A stretch of DNA of 64,000 bases from Aedoeadaptatus ivorii (lineage in GTDB: Bacteria; Bacillota; Clostridia; Tissierellales; Peptoniphilaceae). Shown here in pieces: positions 1 to 8,323 of this stretch. The stretch spans positions 1 to 64,000 of the forward strand of contig NZ_JAUSWF010000007.1 of the NCBI RefSeq assembly GCF_030815095.1, read 5' to 3'. The notes under the pieces are model-generated. The model was not told the origin of the DNA, ran no database searches, and saw only the letters and a program-made list of their open reading frames with translations. Every line of letters starts with the position of its first letter. Position 1 is the first letter of the stretch. Made by a program: the position numbers and the translations under genes.

Positions 1-34
1 CTTTTGTGAAAACTCTTCTGCTTTCTTTCGACAT
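1..34 (-). CDS. 5' end of a gene leaving the window (possible transposase)
   Basis: On the minus strand a good ribosome site (AAGGAGG near 41-47) precedes an ATG at 34, giving MSKESRRVFTK before the window ends. A TATAAT (84-79, minus) lies about 45 bases upstream. A short basic N-terminus of this kind is common in IS3-type OrfA transposases, and the segment just upstream holds GGCCGTGTCTAAAAT, which looks like an insertion-sequence tip. Only 11 residues are visible, so the family is a guess; that a gene starts here is well supported. Confidence 0.45.
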   Translation of the reverse strand, partial: MSKESRRVFTK

Positions 35-87
35 ATGTCTCCTCCTTTGCTGAGGTAACTAAGGCCGTGTCTAAAATCATTATACCA

Positions 88-275
88 GCTACCCTTGCTC
101 AGGATGACAATGGGGGCGGTTATGCGTTCCGGCACAGGCTATTGCGAAACCCTAACTTTGTCACCCTGAGCGGAGCCGAAGGCGGAGTCGAACGGGTCTC
201 CAGTAAGCTATTGCAGGTTGACCGCTTGCACAATGCTGATTGCGCGTCCTTTTGCCCGAAACATGAGAACGTGTT
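88..275. repeat. degenerate fragment of the interspersed inverted-repeat family
   Basis: A right-arm remnant (CTTGCTCAGGATGACA, about 93-108) is followed by a left arm (GTCACCCTGAGCGGAGCC from 160) and the CTATTGCAGGT-type interior found in arrays A-D. Together with the transposase-like start it fills most of the 310 bases before aroA; no gene is seen here. Confidence 0.7.
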
Positions 276-344
276 GCGCGCTTCGCAAAACCCCATACCC
301 CACAACCGCCATTTCCTATACAATACCCTAAGAGGAGGAAAGCC

Positions 345-1529
345 GTGAACATACACCTTGCACCCCGGCGGTGGCAGGGCGCCGTATCCGTGCCGCCGTC
401 AAAATCCCTGGCGCACCGCCACATCGCCCTCGCCGCGCTCTCGCCGCAAGGGGGCGTGGTCGAACTCGACGAAATCTCGCGCGATGTCGCCGCCACCATT
501 CGCGCCGTATCGGCATTGGGGGCGGACATCCACCAAGACCGCAACCGCATACATATCGGCGCCGCCCGCACCGTAAAGACCGCCGTCATCGACGTCGACG
601 AAAGCGCCACCACCCTCCGCTTTTTCCTCGCCATCGCCCCGGCCCTGGCACAGACCGCCGTGTTTACGGGAAGTGCGCGCCTCGGCCAAAGGCTCGGGGA
701 AGCCGGCCTCCGCACCCTCGCCGAAGCGGGCGTAGCGGTAGAAGGCACAGGCCTTCCCCTCACCGCCCGCGGCCCCTTGCGCCTTCGAAAAATCACCGTC
801 GACGCATCACAAACCGCGCAGTTTGCGAGCGGCTTCCTATTGGCCGCACTCGCCATGCCGGGGGAGGTCGCGGTAGAAATAAAGCGGCCCGTATCCCGTC
901 CCTATATCGTCATGACCGCCGAAATGATCCGCCGCGCGGGCGGCGCCATACAAACCGTCCCCGGCGGCTATATCGTGGGCGATGCGCCCCTACAAAAAAT
1001 CGAGGCAAAAATAGAAGGCGATTGGTCCCAGGCGGCATACTTTTACGGCGCCAACGCTCTCGGCTCCTCTGTGCGGGTACAAAACATACAGACAGACAGC
1101 CTGCAGGGCGACCGCGCCGTGGGCGAATATATCGAAACCCTCCGCACGGGCGGCGCCATCGATCTGACCGACCACCCCGACCTCTTTCCGCCGCTGGCCG
1201 TCGTCGCATCGCGCTTCGGGGGCAAATTTTATGGCATAGAGCGACTGCGAAAAAAAGAGAGCGACCGCATTCGCACCACCGCCGATCTCCTCGGCGCATT
1301 GGGCATCGACTGCGACTACACAGACGGCATATTCACCGTCCGCCCGGGCACATTGCGGGGCGGCACCGTCGATGCGCGGGGCGATCACCGCATCGCCTTT
1401 TCCGCCGCCATGGCCTCTACCGCCGCAGATGGCGCCGTCGTCATACGCGGCGCCGAAGCCGTAGACAAAAGCTGGCCCGGCTTCTTCGATGCCGTACGCC
1501 GATTGGGAGGAAAACCATGTACTATATAG
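345..1529 (+). CDS. aroA: 3-phosphoshikimate 1-carboxyvinyltransferase (EPSP synthase)
   Basis: Transfers the enolpyruvyl group of PEP to shikimate-3-phosphate, the sixth step of chorismate synthesis, in the cytoplasm. The 394-residue product has the family landmarks: PPSKSLAHR near residue 17, TTLRFFLA near 89, the DLFPPLAVVA segment carrying the catalytic Asp, KKESDRIR and GDHRIAFSAAMAS near the end. Start is GTG at 345, placed by GGAGG at 334-338. It overlaps aroC by 13 bases, so the three aro genes are one transcription unit. Length is slightly under the usual 420-430 residues but no motif is missing. Confidence 0.97.
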   Translation: MNIHLAPRRWQGAVSVPPSKSLAHRHIALAALSPQGGVVELDEISRDVAATIRAVSALGADIHQDRNRIHIGAARTVKTAVIDVDESATTLRFFLAIAPALAQTAVFTGSARLGQRLGEAGLRTLAEAGVAVEGTGLPLTARGPLRLRKITVDASQTAQFASGFLLAALAMPGEVAVEIKRPVSRPYIVMTAEMIRRAGGAIQTVPGGYIVGDAPLQKIEAKIEGDWSQAAYFYGANALGSSVRVQNIQTDSLQGDRAVGEYIETLRTGGAIDLTDHPDLFPPLAVVASRFGGKFYGIERLRKKESDRIRTTADLLGALGIDCDYTDGIFTVRPGTLRGGTVDARGDHRIAFSAAMASTAADGAVVIRGAEAVDKSWPGFFDAVRRLGGKPCTI

Positions 1530-2506
1530 GAAGAAAAATGCAACTCACCGTTTTCGGCGAGAGCCACGGCAAAGGCGTGGGCGCCCTCATAACCGGCCTG
1601 CCCCCGGGCCATCGCATAAATCCCGCCGCCATAGACCGCGAAATGGCGCACCGAAAACCCGGCGCCTACGGAACCCCCAGAAAAGAACCCGACCCGTGGG
1701 AAATCCTCTCCGGCATCTATCGGGGGCACACCACCGGCATGCCCCTCGCCATTTGGGTGCCCAATCTCGATCCCCGGCCCGACGACTATACAGACATGCC
1801 CTTTCGCCCGGGTCATACCGACTACACCGCCCACATCAAATACCGAGGGGCAGAAGACCCCCGGGGCGGCGGCCATTTTTCCGGCCGGCTGACCGCCCCC
1901 CTCGTCGCGGCGGGCGCCATATTGAAAGACATCTTGAAGCCCCTCGGCGTTACCGTCACATCGAACGTCGCCGCAGTCGGTGGAAAATCCGATCCCAAAG
2001 AGATACAAGCGGCCCTGGCGCGCGCTAAAGCCGAAAAAGACTCCCTCGGCGGCATCGTCGACCTCTGTATAGCGGGCGTTCCCGCCGGCATCGGCGGCCC
2101 GCGCTTTCGCGGACTCGAATCTGGCTTATCGGCCGCCTACTTTGCCTTGGGCGCCGTAAAAGGCGTTTCCTTCGGCGCGGGATTCGACGCGGCCAATAAA
2201 AAGGGATCCGAGAACAACGACCCCTTTCGGATCAAAGGCGGCGCCGTTGTCACCGAAACCAACCACGCCGGCGGCATCCTCGGCGGCATCGCCACCGGAT
2301 CCGACATCGTCGCCCACATCGCCGTAAAACCCACCCCCACCATCGGAAAAGAACAGAACACCGTCGACCGAAGCGGCAAAGAAATCTCATTCGCCGCCAC
2401 AGGCCGCCACGACACCGCTATCGTCTTGCGCATACCCGTCGCACTCGAAGCGATGAGTGCCCTCGTGATCTTGGACGAAATCGCATTGGTAAGAGGAGAA
2501 CTATGA
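1517..2506 (+). CDS. aroC: chorismate synthase
   Basis: Converts EPSP to chorismate using reduced FMN. Family motifs are FGESHG near residue 12, RPGHTDYTAHIKY, GGGHFSGRLTAP and TNHAGGILGGI. The ATG at 1517 lies inside aroA with GGGAGG 1505-1510 in front; a second in-frame ATG at 1538 (MQLTVFGESHG) is possible. At 329 residues it is shorter than most chorismate synthases (about 360-390), mainly at the C-terminus. The stop overlaps the aroK start (ATGA), indicating translational coupling. A long open frame in register upstream of 1517 is only read-through inside aroA. Confidence 0.95.
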   Translation: MYYIGRKMQLTVFGESHGKGVGALITGLPPGHRINPAAIDREMAHRKPGAYGTPRKEPDPWEILSGIYRGHTTGMPLAIWVPNLDPRPDDYTDMPFRPGHTDYTAHIKYRGAEDPRGGGHFSGRLTAPLVAAGAILKDILKPLGVTVTSNVAAVGGKSDPKEIQAALARAKAEKDSLGGIVDLCIAGVPAGIGGPRFRGLESGLSAAYFALGAVKGVSFGAGFDAANKKGSENNDPFRIKGGAVVTETNHAGGILGGIATGSDIVAHIAVKPTPTIGKEQNTVDRSGKEISFAATGRHDTAIVLRIPVALEAMSALVILDEIALVRGEL

Positions 2507-2985
2507 AACAAAACATCGTCATCATCGGCATGCCCGGCGTGGGCAAAACCACCATCGCCCGCGAAATCGGACGCCTGTATCACATACCCGTCATCGACAT
2601 CGACGAGGAAATCGTAAAAACCCATGGCGACATCCCCGCCATCTTCGCCGAACGGGGCGAAGCGGGATTTCGCGCCATCGAAAAAGAAAAAGTGCACATC
2701 GCCGCCAAGGCGCGGGGCGTCGTCATCGCCACCGGCGGCGGCAGCGTGCTCGATCCCGAAAACGTAGAAGCCCTGCGGAAAGGGGGTAAAGTCTATTGGC
2801 TGCGCCGGCCCCTGGAAGAACTTTCCTCCGACGGGCGGCCCCTTTCCGCCGGTGGGCTCCAAGCCGTCGAAAAACTCTGGCAAGAGAGAAAACACATCTA
2901 CGACGCCTCTAAAGACGTCATCGTGCACAACGTGCGCATACGCGATGCGGCAGAAGAGATCGTGCGGGACTTTCGGGAGGAATAG
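2503..2985 (+). CDS. aroK: shikimate kinase
   Basis: Phosphorylates shikimate with ATP. The 160-residue protein has a Walker A loop GMPGVGKTT (residues 9-17), the DID motif (VIDIDEEI), a GGGSVL shikimate-binding turn and a lid arginine in DGRPLSAG. It starts with the ATGA overlap with aroC and closes the aroA-aroC-aroK run; repeat array A starts directly after it and no clear terminator is visible in between. Confidence 0.96.
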   Translation: MKQNIVIIGMPGVGKTTIAREIGRLYHIPVIDIDEEIVKTHGDIPAIFAERGEAGFRAIEKEKVHIAAKARGVVIATGGGSVLDPENVEALRKGGKVYWLRRPLEELSSDGRPLSAGGLQAVEKLWQERKHIYDASKDVIVHNVRIRDAAEEIVRDFREE

Positions 2986-4069
2986 TGGGGAGAGTCGTGC
3001 GTTCCGGCAGAAGCTATGGCGTTTAGTATTTTTGTCATCCTGAGCGGAGCGCAGCGAAGTCGAATGGATCTCCGTAAGCTATTGCGGGTTGAAAGGTCGC
3101 ACGGTGCCTATTGCGTGTCTTAGTGCCAGAAACAGAAGGACCGCCGAGCGTCCCGACACCGGCTTCTTTGCGAACTTTACATAGAGAAAGAGATCTTTCG
3201 ACGCGGGGCTTCGCCCCTTGCTCAAGATGACAATAGGGGGAGGGTAACGTCAAGGCGTGATACCCCACTCTGCTATTGCGTTTAATATCCCTGTCATCCT
3301 GAGCGAGAAGCTGTGCTTCGAGTCGAACGGATCTCGAGCCTGCTATTGCGGGTCGACTGCTTGCATGGTACATACTTCGTGACATATCGCCCGATACAGA
3401 AGATACCGCCGCGCGTTTCGGCACCGGCTTCTCTGCGGACTTTACATGGGGAAAGAGATCTTTCGACGCGGGGCTTCGCCCCTTGCTCAAGATGACAGGT
3501 GGGGGAGGGTCACGGCAAGGCGTGATACCCCACTCTGCTATTGCGTTTAATATTCCTGTCATCCTGAGCGAGAAGCTGTGCTTCGAGTCGAATGGATCTC
3601 CGTAAGCTATTGCGGGTTGAAAGGTTGCACGGTGCCTATTGCGTGACGTATTGCCTGACACAGAAGGACCGCCGCGCGTTTCGGCACCGGCTTCTTAGCG
3701 GACTTTACATAGAGAAAGAGATCTTTCGACGCGGGGCTTCGCCCCTTGCTCAAGATGACAGGTGGGGGAGGGTCACGTCAAGGCGTGATACCCCACTCTG
3801 CTATTGCGTTTAATATTCCTGTCATCCTGAGCGGAGCGCAGCGAAGTCGAATGGATCTCCGTAAGCTACTGCGGGTTAAAAGGTCGCACGTTGCCTATTG
3901 CGTGTCTTAGTGCCAGAAACAGAAGGAGCCATCGCGCGTTTTGGCACCGGCTTCTTTGCGGACTTTACATGGGGAAAGAGATTCTTCGACTCGGAACGGG
4001 GTTCCTCGCTCAGAATGACAATAGGGCGGGTCGTGCGTTCCGGCAGAAGCTATTGCGAAATCCAACCTT

Positions 4070-4565
4070 GTCATCCTGAGCGGAGCGCAGCGGAGTCGAA
4101 CGGATCTCAAGTTGGCTATTGCGGGTCTACTGCTTGCACGGTGCCTATTGCGTGTTTCACCACTCCAAAACATAACCCATACCTATACCGCCTCTTTCCC
4201 TCACAAAATACTCTCCCATAAATCCTCTCGCTCTGGATTCATCGCATCAATCAAGGCCTCTTTCTTTCGCCGGTTCCATCCCTTCAACTGCTTTTCGCGA
4301 GCGATCGCCACATCCACATCCCCCGCCACCTCGTAATACACCAGCTTATTGACATTATATTTCGCCGTAAACCCGGCAACCGACTTCTCCTTGTGTTCCC
4401 ATACCCGTCGCAACAAATCATTGGTAACCCCTATGTATAACGTACTGTCCGTTTTGTTGCTTAGAATATAGACAAAATAATCTCGCATATACACCTCTTT
4501 CTTGGGTTAAAGTGCAAAATTATCCGGCAATGCCATTGTACCCATTTGGCGCACTTAGAATGACA
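4070..4565. mobile_element. 496-base repeat unit carrying a GIY-YIG gene (candidate autonomous element)
   Basis: This unit begins with a normal left arm at 4070 and its usual interior to about 4160, then continues into unique sequence with the GIY-YIG gene, and ends with a right-arm remnant (CTTAGAATGACA) at 4565. Compared with the 200-base neighbours it looks like the same element with a gene in the middle. That the gene mobilises the units is an inference. Confidence 0.5.
4201..4488 (-). CDS. small GIY-YIG domain nuclease
   Basis: Predicted single-domain GIY-YIG nuclease of 95 residues. The GIY equivalent is VYIL (residues 6-9), the YIG motif follows at 18-20, then the conserved RRVWEHK arginine/histidine region, the metal-binding Glu in LVYYE and the typical C-terminal block REKQLKGWNRRKKEAL. 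ATG at 4488 is preferred because AAAGAGG (4494-4500) lies at proper spacing; the GTG at 4494 sits inside that site. The gene is embedded in repeat array A and is read opposite to the arrays' left-arm orientation. No partner genes. It matches the small GIY-YIG family often called UPF0213-like; biological role unknown. Confidence 0.88.
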   Translation of the reverse strand: MRDYFVYILSNKTDSTLYIGVTNDLLRRVWEHKEKSVAGFTAKYNVNKLVYYEVAGDVDVAIAREKQLKGWNRRKKEALIDAMNPEREDLWESIL

Positions 4566-5174
4566 ATGGGGCAGACAAAAACCTTGTCATCCTGAGCATA
4601 GCTTTTGCGGGGAAGTCGGATCTTTTGAATGCTATTGCCAATTTATTTTTGTCATCCTGAGCGGAGCGAAGCGTAGTCGAATGGATCTCCGTAAGCTACT
4701 GCGGGTTAAAAGGTCGCACGTTGCCTATTGCGTGTCTTAGTGCCAGAAACAGAAGGAGTCATCGCGCGTTTTGGCACCGGCTTCTTTGCGGACTTTACAT
4801 GGGGAAAGAGATCTTTCGACGCGGGGCTTCGCCCCTTGCTCAAGATGACAGGTGGGGGAGGGTCACGGCAAGGCGTGATACCCCACTCTGCTATTGCGTT
4901 TAATATCCCTGTCATCCTGAGCGGAGCGAAGCGTAGTCGAATGGATCTCCGTAAGCTATTGCGGGTCGACTGCTTGCATGGTACATACTTCGTGACATAT
5001 CGCCCGATACAGAAGATACCGTCGCGCGTTTCGGCCTCGCCCCGCACTCAGAACGACAATCCCCTCCCTCCGCATCCACCCCCAACCCCACCCATTCCAC
5101 AACCCCACCGCTACAAAAGCCAAAAATCGGTAAAAATACCGCCGCGCGACAAAAATGGTGTCATTAAACTGTAA

Positions 5175-5203
5175 TTTTACTAAATAATACAATCGTGTAT
5201 AAT
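5175..5203 (+). promoter_or_regulatory. promoter P1 of the S-layer-like gene
   Basis: TTTTAC (5175-5180), 17-base spacer, TATAAT (5198-5203). It lies about 170 bases before the gene and would give a long leader containing two hairpins. Confidence 0.65.
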
Positions 5204-5228
5204 GAAATTACCATAGGACGGGACAGAG

Positions 5229-5298
5229 CCCGAAAATTTCGGGCCCCGACTATGAGATCCCCATCGACTTCGAACTTGAAGGCGAAGGTACTCGATGG
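5229..5298 (+). promoter_or_regulatory. two hairpins in the S-layer-like gene leader
   Basis: CCCGAAAATTTCGGG (5229-5243) is an exact palindrome. A second hairpin pairs CCATCGA (5261-5267) with TCGATGG (5292-5298) and CTTCG (5268-5272) with CGAAG (5283-5287). The second hairpin covers most of promoter P2. Function not known; could stabilise mRNA or regulate P2. Confidence 0.5.
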
Positions 5299-5304
5299 TA
5301 TAAT
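5276..5304 (+). promoter_or_regulatory. promoter P2 of the S-layer-like gene
   Basis: TTGAAG (5276-5281), 17-base spacer, TATAAT (5299-5304), about 65 bases before the start codon. Together with P1 it gives the gene tandem near-consensus promoters, as expected for a very abundant surface protein. Confidence 0.75.
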
Positions 5305-5369
5305 GTAGTAAGATTCACAGGAATATGCCTGGGAGAATCTGAAAATTCATAAGGAGGTCGTAAGACAAG

Positions 5370-7646
5370 ATGAAAAAGAAATTTCTTAGCCTTGTACTAG
5401 CACTAGTCATGGTACTCGGCACCTTCGGAAACGTCTTTGCGGCTGCCGCTACGGATAAGAAGGAAGTTCCCAAACTGACTTCTACCAACCAAAAGGTTCA
5501 ATGGCTTATCGATAACAAGATTGTCATTGGTTTGGCAGACGACGAAGGCAAAGCAACCGGAAACATGGACCTTGACAGTCCGATCCGCAGAGACGCAGTC
5601 GCTAAGATGCTTGTATACGCTATCGGCGAACAAGACTTGGCAGCAAAACTGCAAGGACTTTACCGCCCCTTCCCGGACGTAACCGTTGATTCTATCGTAA
5701 ACGGCTACATCTCCGTAGGCGCAAGCAAGTCCTCCCCCGCTAACGGTCTTCCCTTTATCGAAGGCTACAACGAAGACGGCACCTTCCGTCCCCAAAGAGA
5801 AGTTAGCTACGCGGAACTCGCTAAGATGCTCGTAGTTATGGTCAAGAAAGACCTGACCAAAGACATGGCATACAAGGCGAACAGAGACTGGGCATCCACC
5901 TGGATGAGATGGGCTGCACAAGAAGGTATCTTGGACGGCGTAAGCGTTGCTGACGAACACGCTAAGGCTCCCCGTAGCGATGCATTTGCAATGATCTACA
6001 ATGCATTCTACAAACTGAGAGACGTTAAGCCGGTTCCCACCAACGAAACCCGCGGCATCATCAGCAAGAAATCCGTAAACTATGATTTGGTTCTCAACCA
6101 AGGCGATTTCGAAAAGAAATTCAAGGTTACCAACGAAACCGTATTTGTTTCCCTGCTGAATAGAACTCCGGTTCTCTGGTTGGAAAACATTGCTGAAAGA
6201 CACAACTACTATGTAGGTTCCTTGGTACGTGTTCTTTCTGACAAAGACGGCAATGTAACCCACATTATCGAAATGGGTAACCCCGTTAAGGGAATTCAAA
6301 ACCCCGAATTGGCATGGGTTGATCTGGGTAACAAGACTCTCAAGCAAGAACAAAGCAACTTCATCAACGGCGTTAAAGACGTTGAATTGAAGGTTGATGG
6401 TGCAGACAAACTCGATAAGATTCGTTTTACTCCTCAAAATGGAGACGCTTCGATGACTTTCGAGACCACCGATAATACCGTTTACTATGTAGCTGACTAC
6501 GAAAACGGCGTTCTTACCCAAGTTAAGGACAAAGCTGCTGCAGCTAAGTACCTCGGCGACAAGACCGAAAAGGTATACCTCGCGTATGAAGTACTGCCGA
6601 AATCCAATGTGTATGAAGCAAAGATCGTAGTGTTCAACAGCATTAAGGATCAGGCAGATAAGGACATCGTGCGTGTTGCTAAGCCTGTATCTAACGCTGA
6701 CTTTATGCTTAGTTATCAACTTCCCGGACTTACTTCGACTGATGTAAAGCAAGTTGATCTTCGCAATGTGACTGATGCTTGGCCTTACAACTATAAGTTG
6801 AATCCTTACGATGTCATTAATATGAGATATCGTGATGGTGAATTCAAAGGCAAAGCGGTTCTTATCAACTACAAGGAAGATCCGATCTACCAAGTAGAAG
6901 ATCTTCAACTAGTAGAAAACGGTAAAACCACTAAGGGTGTAGAAATGGCAAAAGCTAACTCTATCGTTCTTAAAGACAAGGACGGTTGGGTAAACAGTTT
7001 CGACCTTTCCATCAATGCGAAGACCTTCTTCCGCAACGAAATTGTAAAGGGCGCTAAGGTACAAGTACTGCCTACCGATGACACGAACAGAAAGTTAGCC
7101 ATCATCTCGGTAGTTCCTGACACCGACTCCCTTCGTGGCGATATGTTGAATAACACAGAAAATGCGAAGTCCTCTAAAACTATCGAAGGTGTATATGTAG
7201 ATACCATCGATAGAGAAAATAGCCACTTGGCAACTGTTCTTGTCAACGTCAAAGATGGTGACAACAGTTACTCCAAGAACGAAACTCCTTTCGTTACCAG
7301 ATTGGACCTCGATAAGTATGATGTTGAAGCAGGCGATGTAATTGAATTCGTAATCGAAAAGATCAATAACGATAACGCTGTTGGCGAAATCGTTAAGATC
7401 AACAACGTTACCAAGACTGCTTTGACTACTTGGAATAAGGCATATCAAGCTGTTGCAAAACCGCTTGTTGACGATCCTGCCTTTAAAGAATCTGCAGAAT
7501 TCAAAGCTAAACTCGAAGACGCAATTAGAGCATACAACGCTTTGAATGCAGAGCAAAAAGCGATGGATAACGTAAAGAAGAATGCTGGATATCTTCAAAC
7601 GAAGATTGACAAGTACAATGAAATTGTTCTAGATGCTTACTCTTGA
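5370..7646 (+). CDS. S-layer-like protein with N-terminal SLH domains
   Basis: Secreted 758-residue surface protein. A signal peptide (MKKKFLSLVLALVMVLGTF, cleavage near residue 25 after VFAAA) is followed by about three SLH-type repeats (residues 30-215; for example FRPQREVSYAELAKMLV), which bind secondary cell-wall polymer, then a long beta-rich, Lys/Asp/Asn-rich region and a helical tail ending in DAYS. ATG at 5370 follows AAGGAGG (5351-5357). Base composition and codon use (AAG, GAA, GTT, AAC rich) are clearly less GC-rich than neighbouring genes, consistent with high expression or separate ancestry. It is monocistronic: tandem promoters in front and hairpin plus terminator behind. Likely the main surface-layer protein; not assigned to a named family. 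Confidence 0.85.
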   Translation: MKKKFLSLVLALVMVLGTFGNVFAAAATDKKEVPKLTSTNQKVQWLIDNKIVIGLADDEGKATGNMDLDSPIRRDAVAKMLVYAIGEQDLAAKLQGLYRPFPDVTVDSIVNGYISVGASKSSPANGLPFIEGYNEDGTFRPQREVSYAELAKMLVVMVKKDLTKDMAYKANRDWASTWMRWAAQEGILDGVSVADEHAKAPRSDAFAMIYNAFYKLRDVKPVPTNETRGIISKKSVNYDLVLNQGDFEKKFKVTNETVFVSLLNRTPVLWLENIAERHNYYVGSLVRVLSDKDGNVTHIIEMGNPVKGIQNPELAWVDLGNKTLKQEQSNFINGVKDVELKVDGADKLDKIRFTPQNGDASMTFETTDNTVYYVADYENGVLTQVKDKAAAAKYLGDKTEKVYLAYEVLPKSNVYEAKIVVFNSIKDQADKDIVRVAKPVSNADFMLSYQLPGLTSTDVKQVDLRNVTDAWPYNYKLNPYDVINMRYRDGEFKGKAVLINYKEDPIYQVEDLQLVENGKTTKGVEMAKANSIVLKDKDGWVNSFDLSINAKTFFRNEIVKGAKVQVLPTDDTNRKLAIISVVPDTDSLRGDMLNNTENAKSSKTIEGVYVDTIDRENSHLATVLVNVKDGDNSYSKNETPFVTRLDLDKYDVEAGDVIEFVIEKINNDNAVGEIVKINNVTKTALTTWNKAYQAVAKPLVDDPAFKESAEFKAKLEDAIRAYNALNAEQKAMDNVKKNAGYLQTKIDKYNEIVLDAYS

Positions 7647-7670
7647 ACTTCAAAAGTAAGCATCTAGAAC
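7626..7670 (+). other. 15-base perfect inverted repeat spanning the stop codon
   Basis: The last codons of the S-layer-like gene (7626-7640) pair perfectly with 7656-7670; the TGA stop lies in the 15-base loop, which itself can form TTGA/TCAA. No T-run follows, so it is not a terminator by itself. It may protect the 3' end of an abundant mRNA from exonucleases. Confidence 0.75.
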
Positions 7671-7676
7671 AAAAAA

Positions 7677-7702
7677 CTCGCGTTGAAAAACGCGGGTTTT
7701 TT
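7677..7702 (+). terminator. Rho-independent terminator of the S-layer-like gene
   Basis: CTCGCGTT / AACGCGGG stem with GAAA-type loop, followed by GTTTTTTATT. Confidence 0.85.
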
Positions 7703-7876
7703 ATTGCCCAAAATTCGTTGCAGACCTCTTCCACCCCAATCCCCAAAAATTTTCTCGAACTTTTTCCCATTTCCATAGGTAAAAAACGCGCCCTTATTCT
7801 ATTACATGTATGAAGGGGCAAGAAAGACGCAGCGTCGCCTCCCTTCGGCGGCGCGGAATGAGAAAAGGAGAATATT

Positions 7877-8083
7877 ATGGCAAGTGTAAAAAAAGCGTTG
7901 CGCCTGACCCACGACGCGGGCGTAGGCGAAGACGGCAAGCAAAAGACGCGCAGCAAGACCTATTACGGCGTGCGCGCCGAGGCGACCAACGAAAATATGC
8001 AACAGGTGGCGGAAGCGCTGAACACGCTCTCTGAAAAAGAGGTCATCTACGTCGAAGCGATCACCACCGAGCGATTGGCATAA
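7877..8083 (+). CDS. DUF1659-family small protein
   Basis: A 68-residue protein (MASVKKALRLTHDAG...) resembling DUF1659, with a predicted short beta/helix fold, no signal peptide and no membrane segment. Function unknown. It is the first of three tightly packed small genes (DUF1659, DUF2922, YvrJ) that frequently travel together in Firmicutes. AAAAGGAGAAT precedes the ATG. The 170 bases before it (7703-7876) contain a small CGCC/GGCG hairpin but no vegetative promoter I can identify, which leaves room for transcription by the sigma factor encoded just downstream. Confidence 0.8.
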   Translation: MASVKKALRLTHDAGVGEDGKQKTRSKTYYGVRAEATNENMQQVAEALNTLSEKEVIYVEAITTERLA

Positions 8084-8094
8084 GGAGGTAAGGG

Positions 8095-8322
8095 ATGGAA
8101 AAAACGTATCTGAATATGAGTTTTGCGGACGCGGACGACAAGTCCATGACCTTGCGGGTAGACGACCCCAAGGCGGATCTCACCGCCGAGGATGTGACGA
8201 CCGCGGTCAATGCCATCATCCAAAGCGAAGTGTTTCGCGACCGCGCGGCGCTGGTGCGCCACAAAAAGGCCGAGATCTTTACCGTGAGCTCTCGCGTCAT
8301 TCTGAACCAAGAGGAAGCGTAA
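8095..8322 (+). CDS. DUF2922-family small protein
   Basis: A 75-residue cytoplasmic-looking protein (MEKTYLNMSFADADDKSMTL...) matching the DUF2922 pattern: beta strand, DDPKADLTAEDV turn, then a helix VTTAVNAIIQSEVF. Function unknown. It starts 12 bases after the DUF1659 gene with AAGGAGG in front and ends 1 base before the YvrJ start codon, so the three are one operon. Confidence 0.82.
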   Translation: MEKTYLNMSFADADDKSMTLRVDDPKADLTAEDVTTAVNAIIQSEVFRDRAALVRHKKAEIFTVSSRVILNQEEA

Positions 8323-8323
8323 C

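Larger units (their letters stand above)
2996..5058. repeat. repeat array A: tandem ~260-base units with imperfect terminal inverted repeats
   Basis: Left arms (GTCATCCTGAGCG...GGATCTC) start at 3034, 3293, 3558, 3821, 4070, 4586, 4651 and 4911. Matching right arms (GAGATCTTTCGAC...GATGACA, the reverse complement of the left arm with a GGGGCTTCGCCCC hairpin inserted) end at 3232, 3497, 3760, 4020, 4565 (remnant), 4850 and 5058. Complete units are about 200 bases, separated by about 60-base spacers that are also repeated. The short motif CTATTGCG recurs in interior and spacer. Short open frames here differ from unit to unit only by frame and are not credible genes, except the GIY-YIG gene. This array fills 2986-5060 together with that gene; 5060-5165 has no feature I recognise. 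Confidence 0.9.

Noticed and set aside
371..1516. Long open frame joined in register to aroC
   Set aside because: It is arginine-rich read-through of aroA in another frame; the aroC ribosome site and start are at 1505-1519.
7703..7876. Vegetative promoter for the DUF1659 operon
   Set aside because: No pair of -35/-10 boxes at acceptable spacing could be found; left open as possible target of the adjacent sigma factor.
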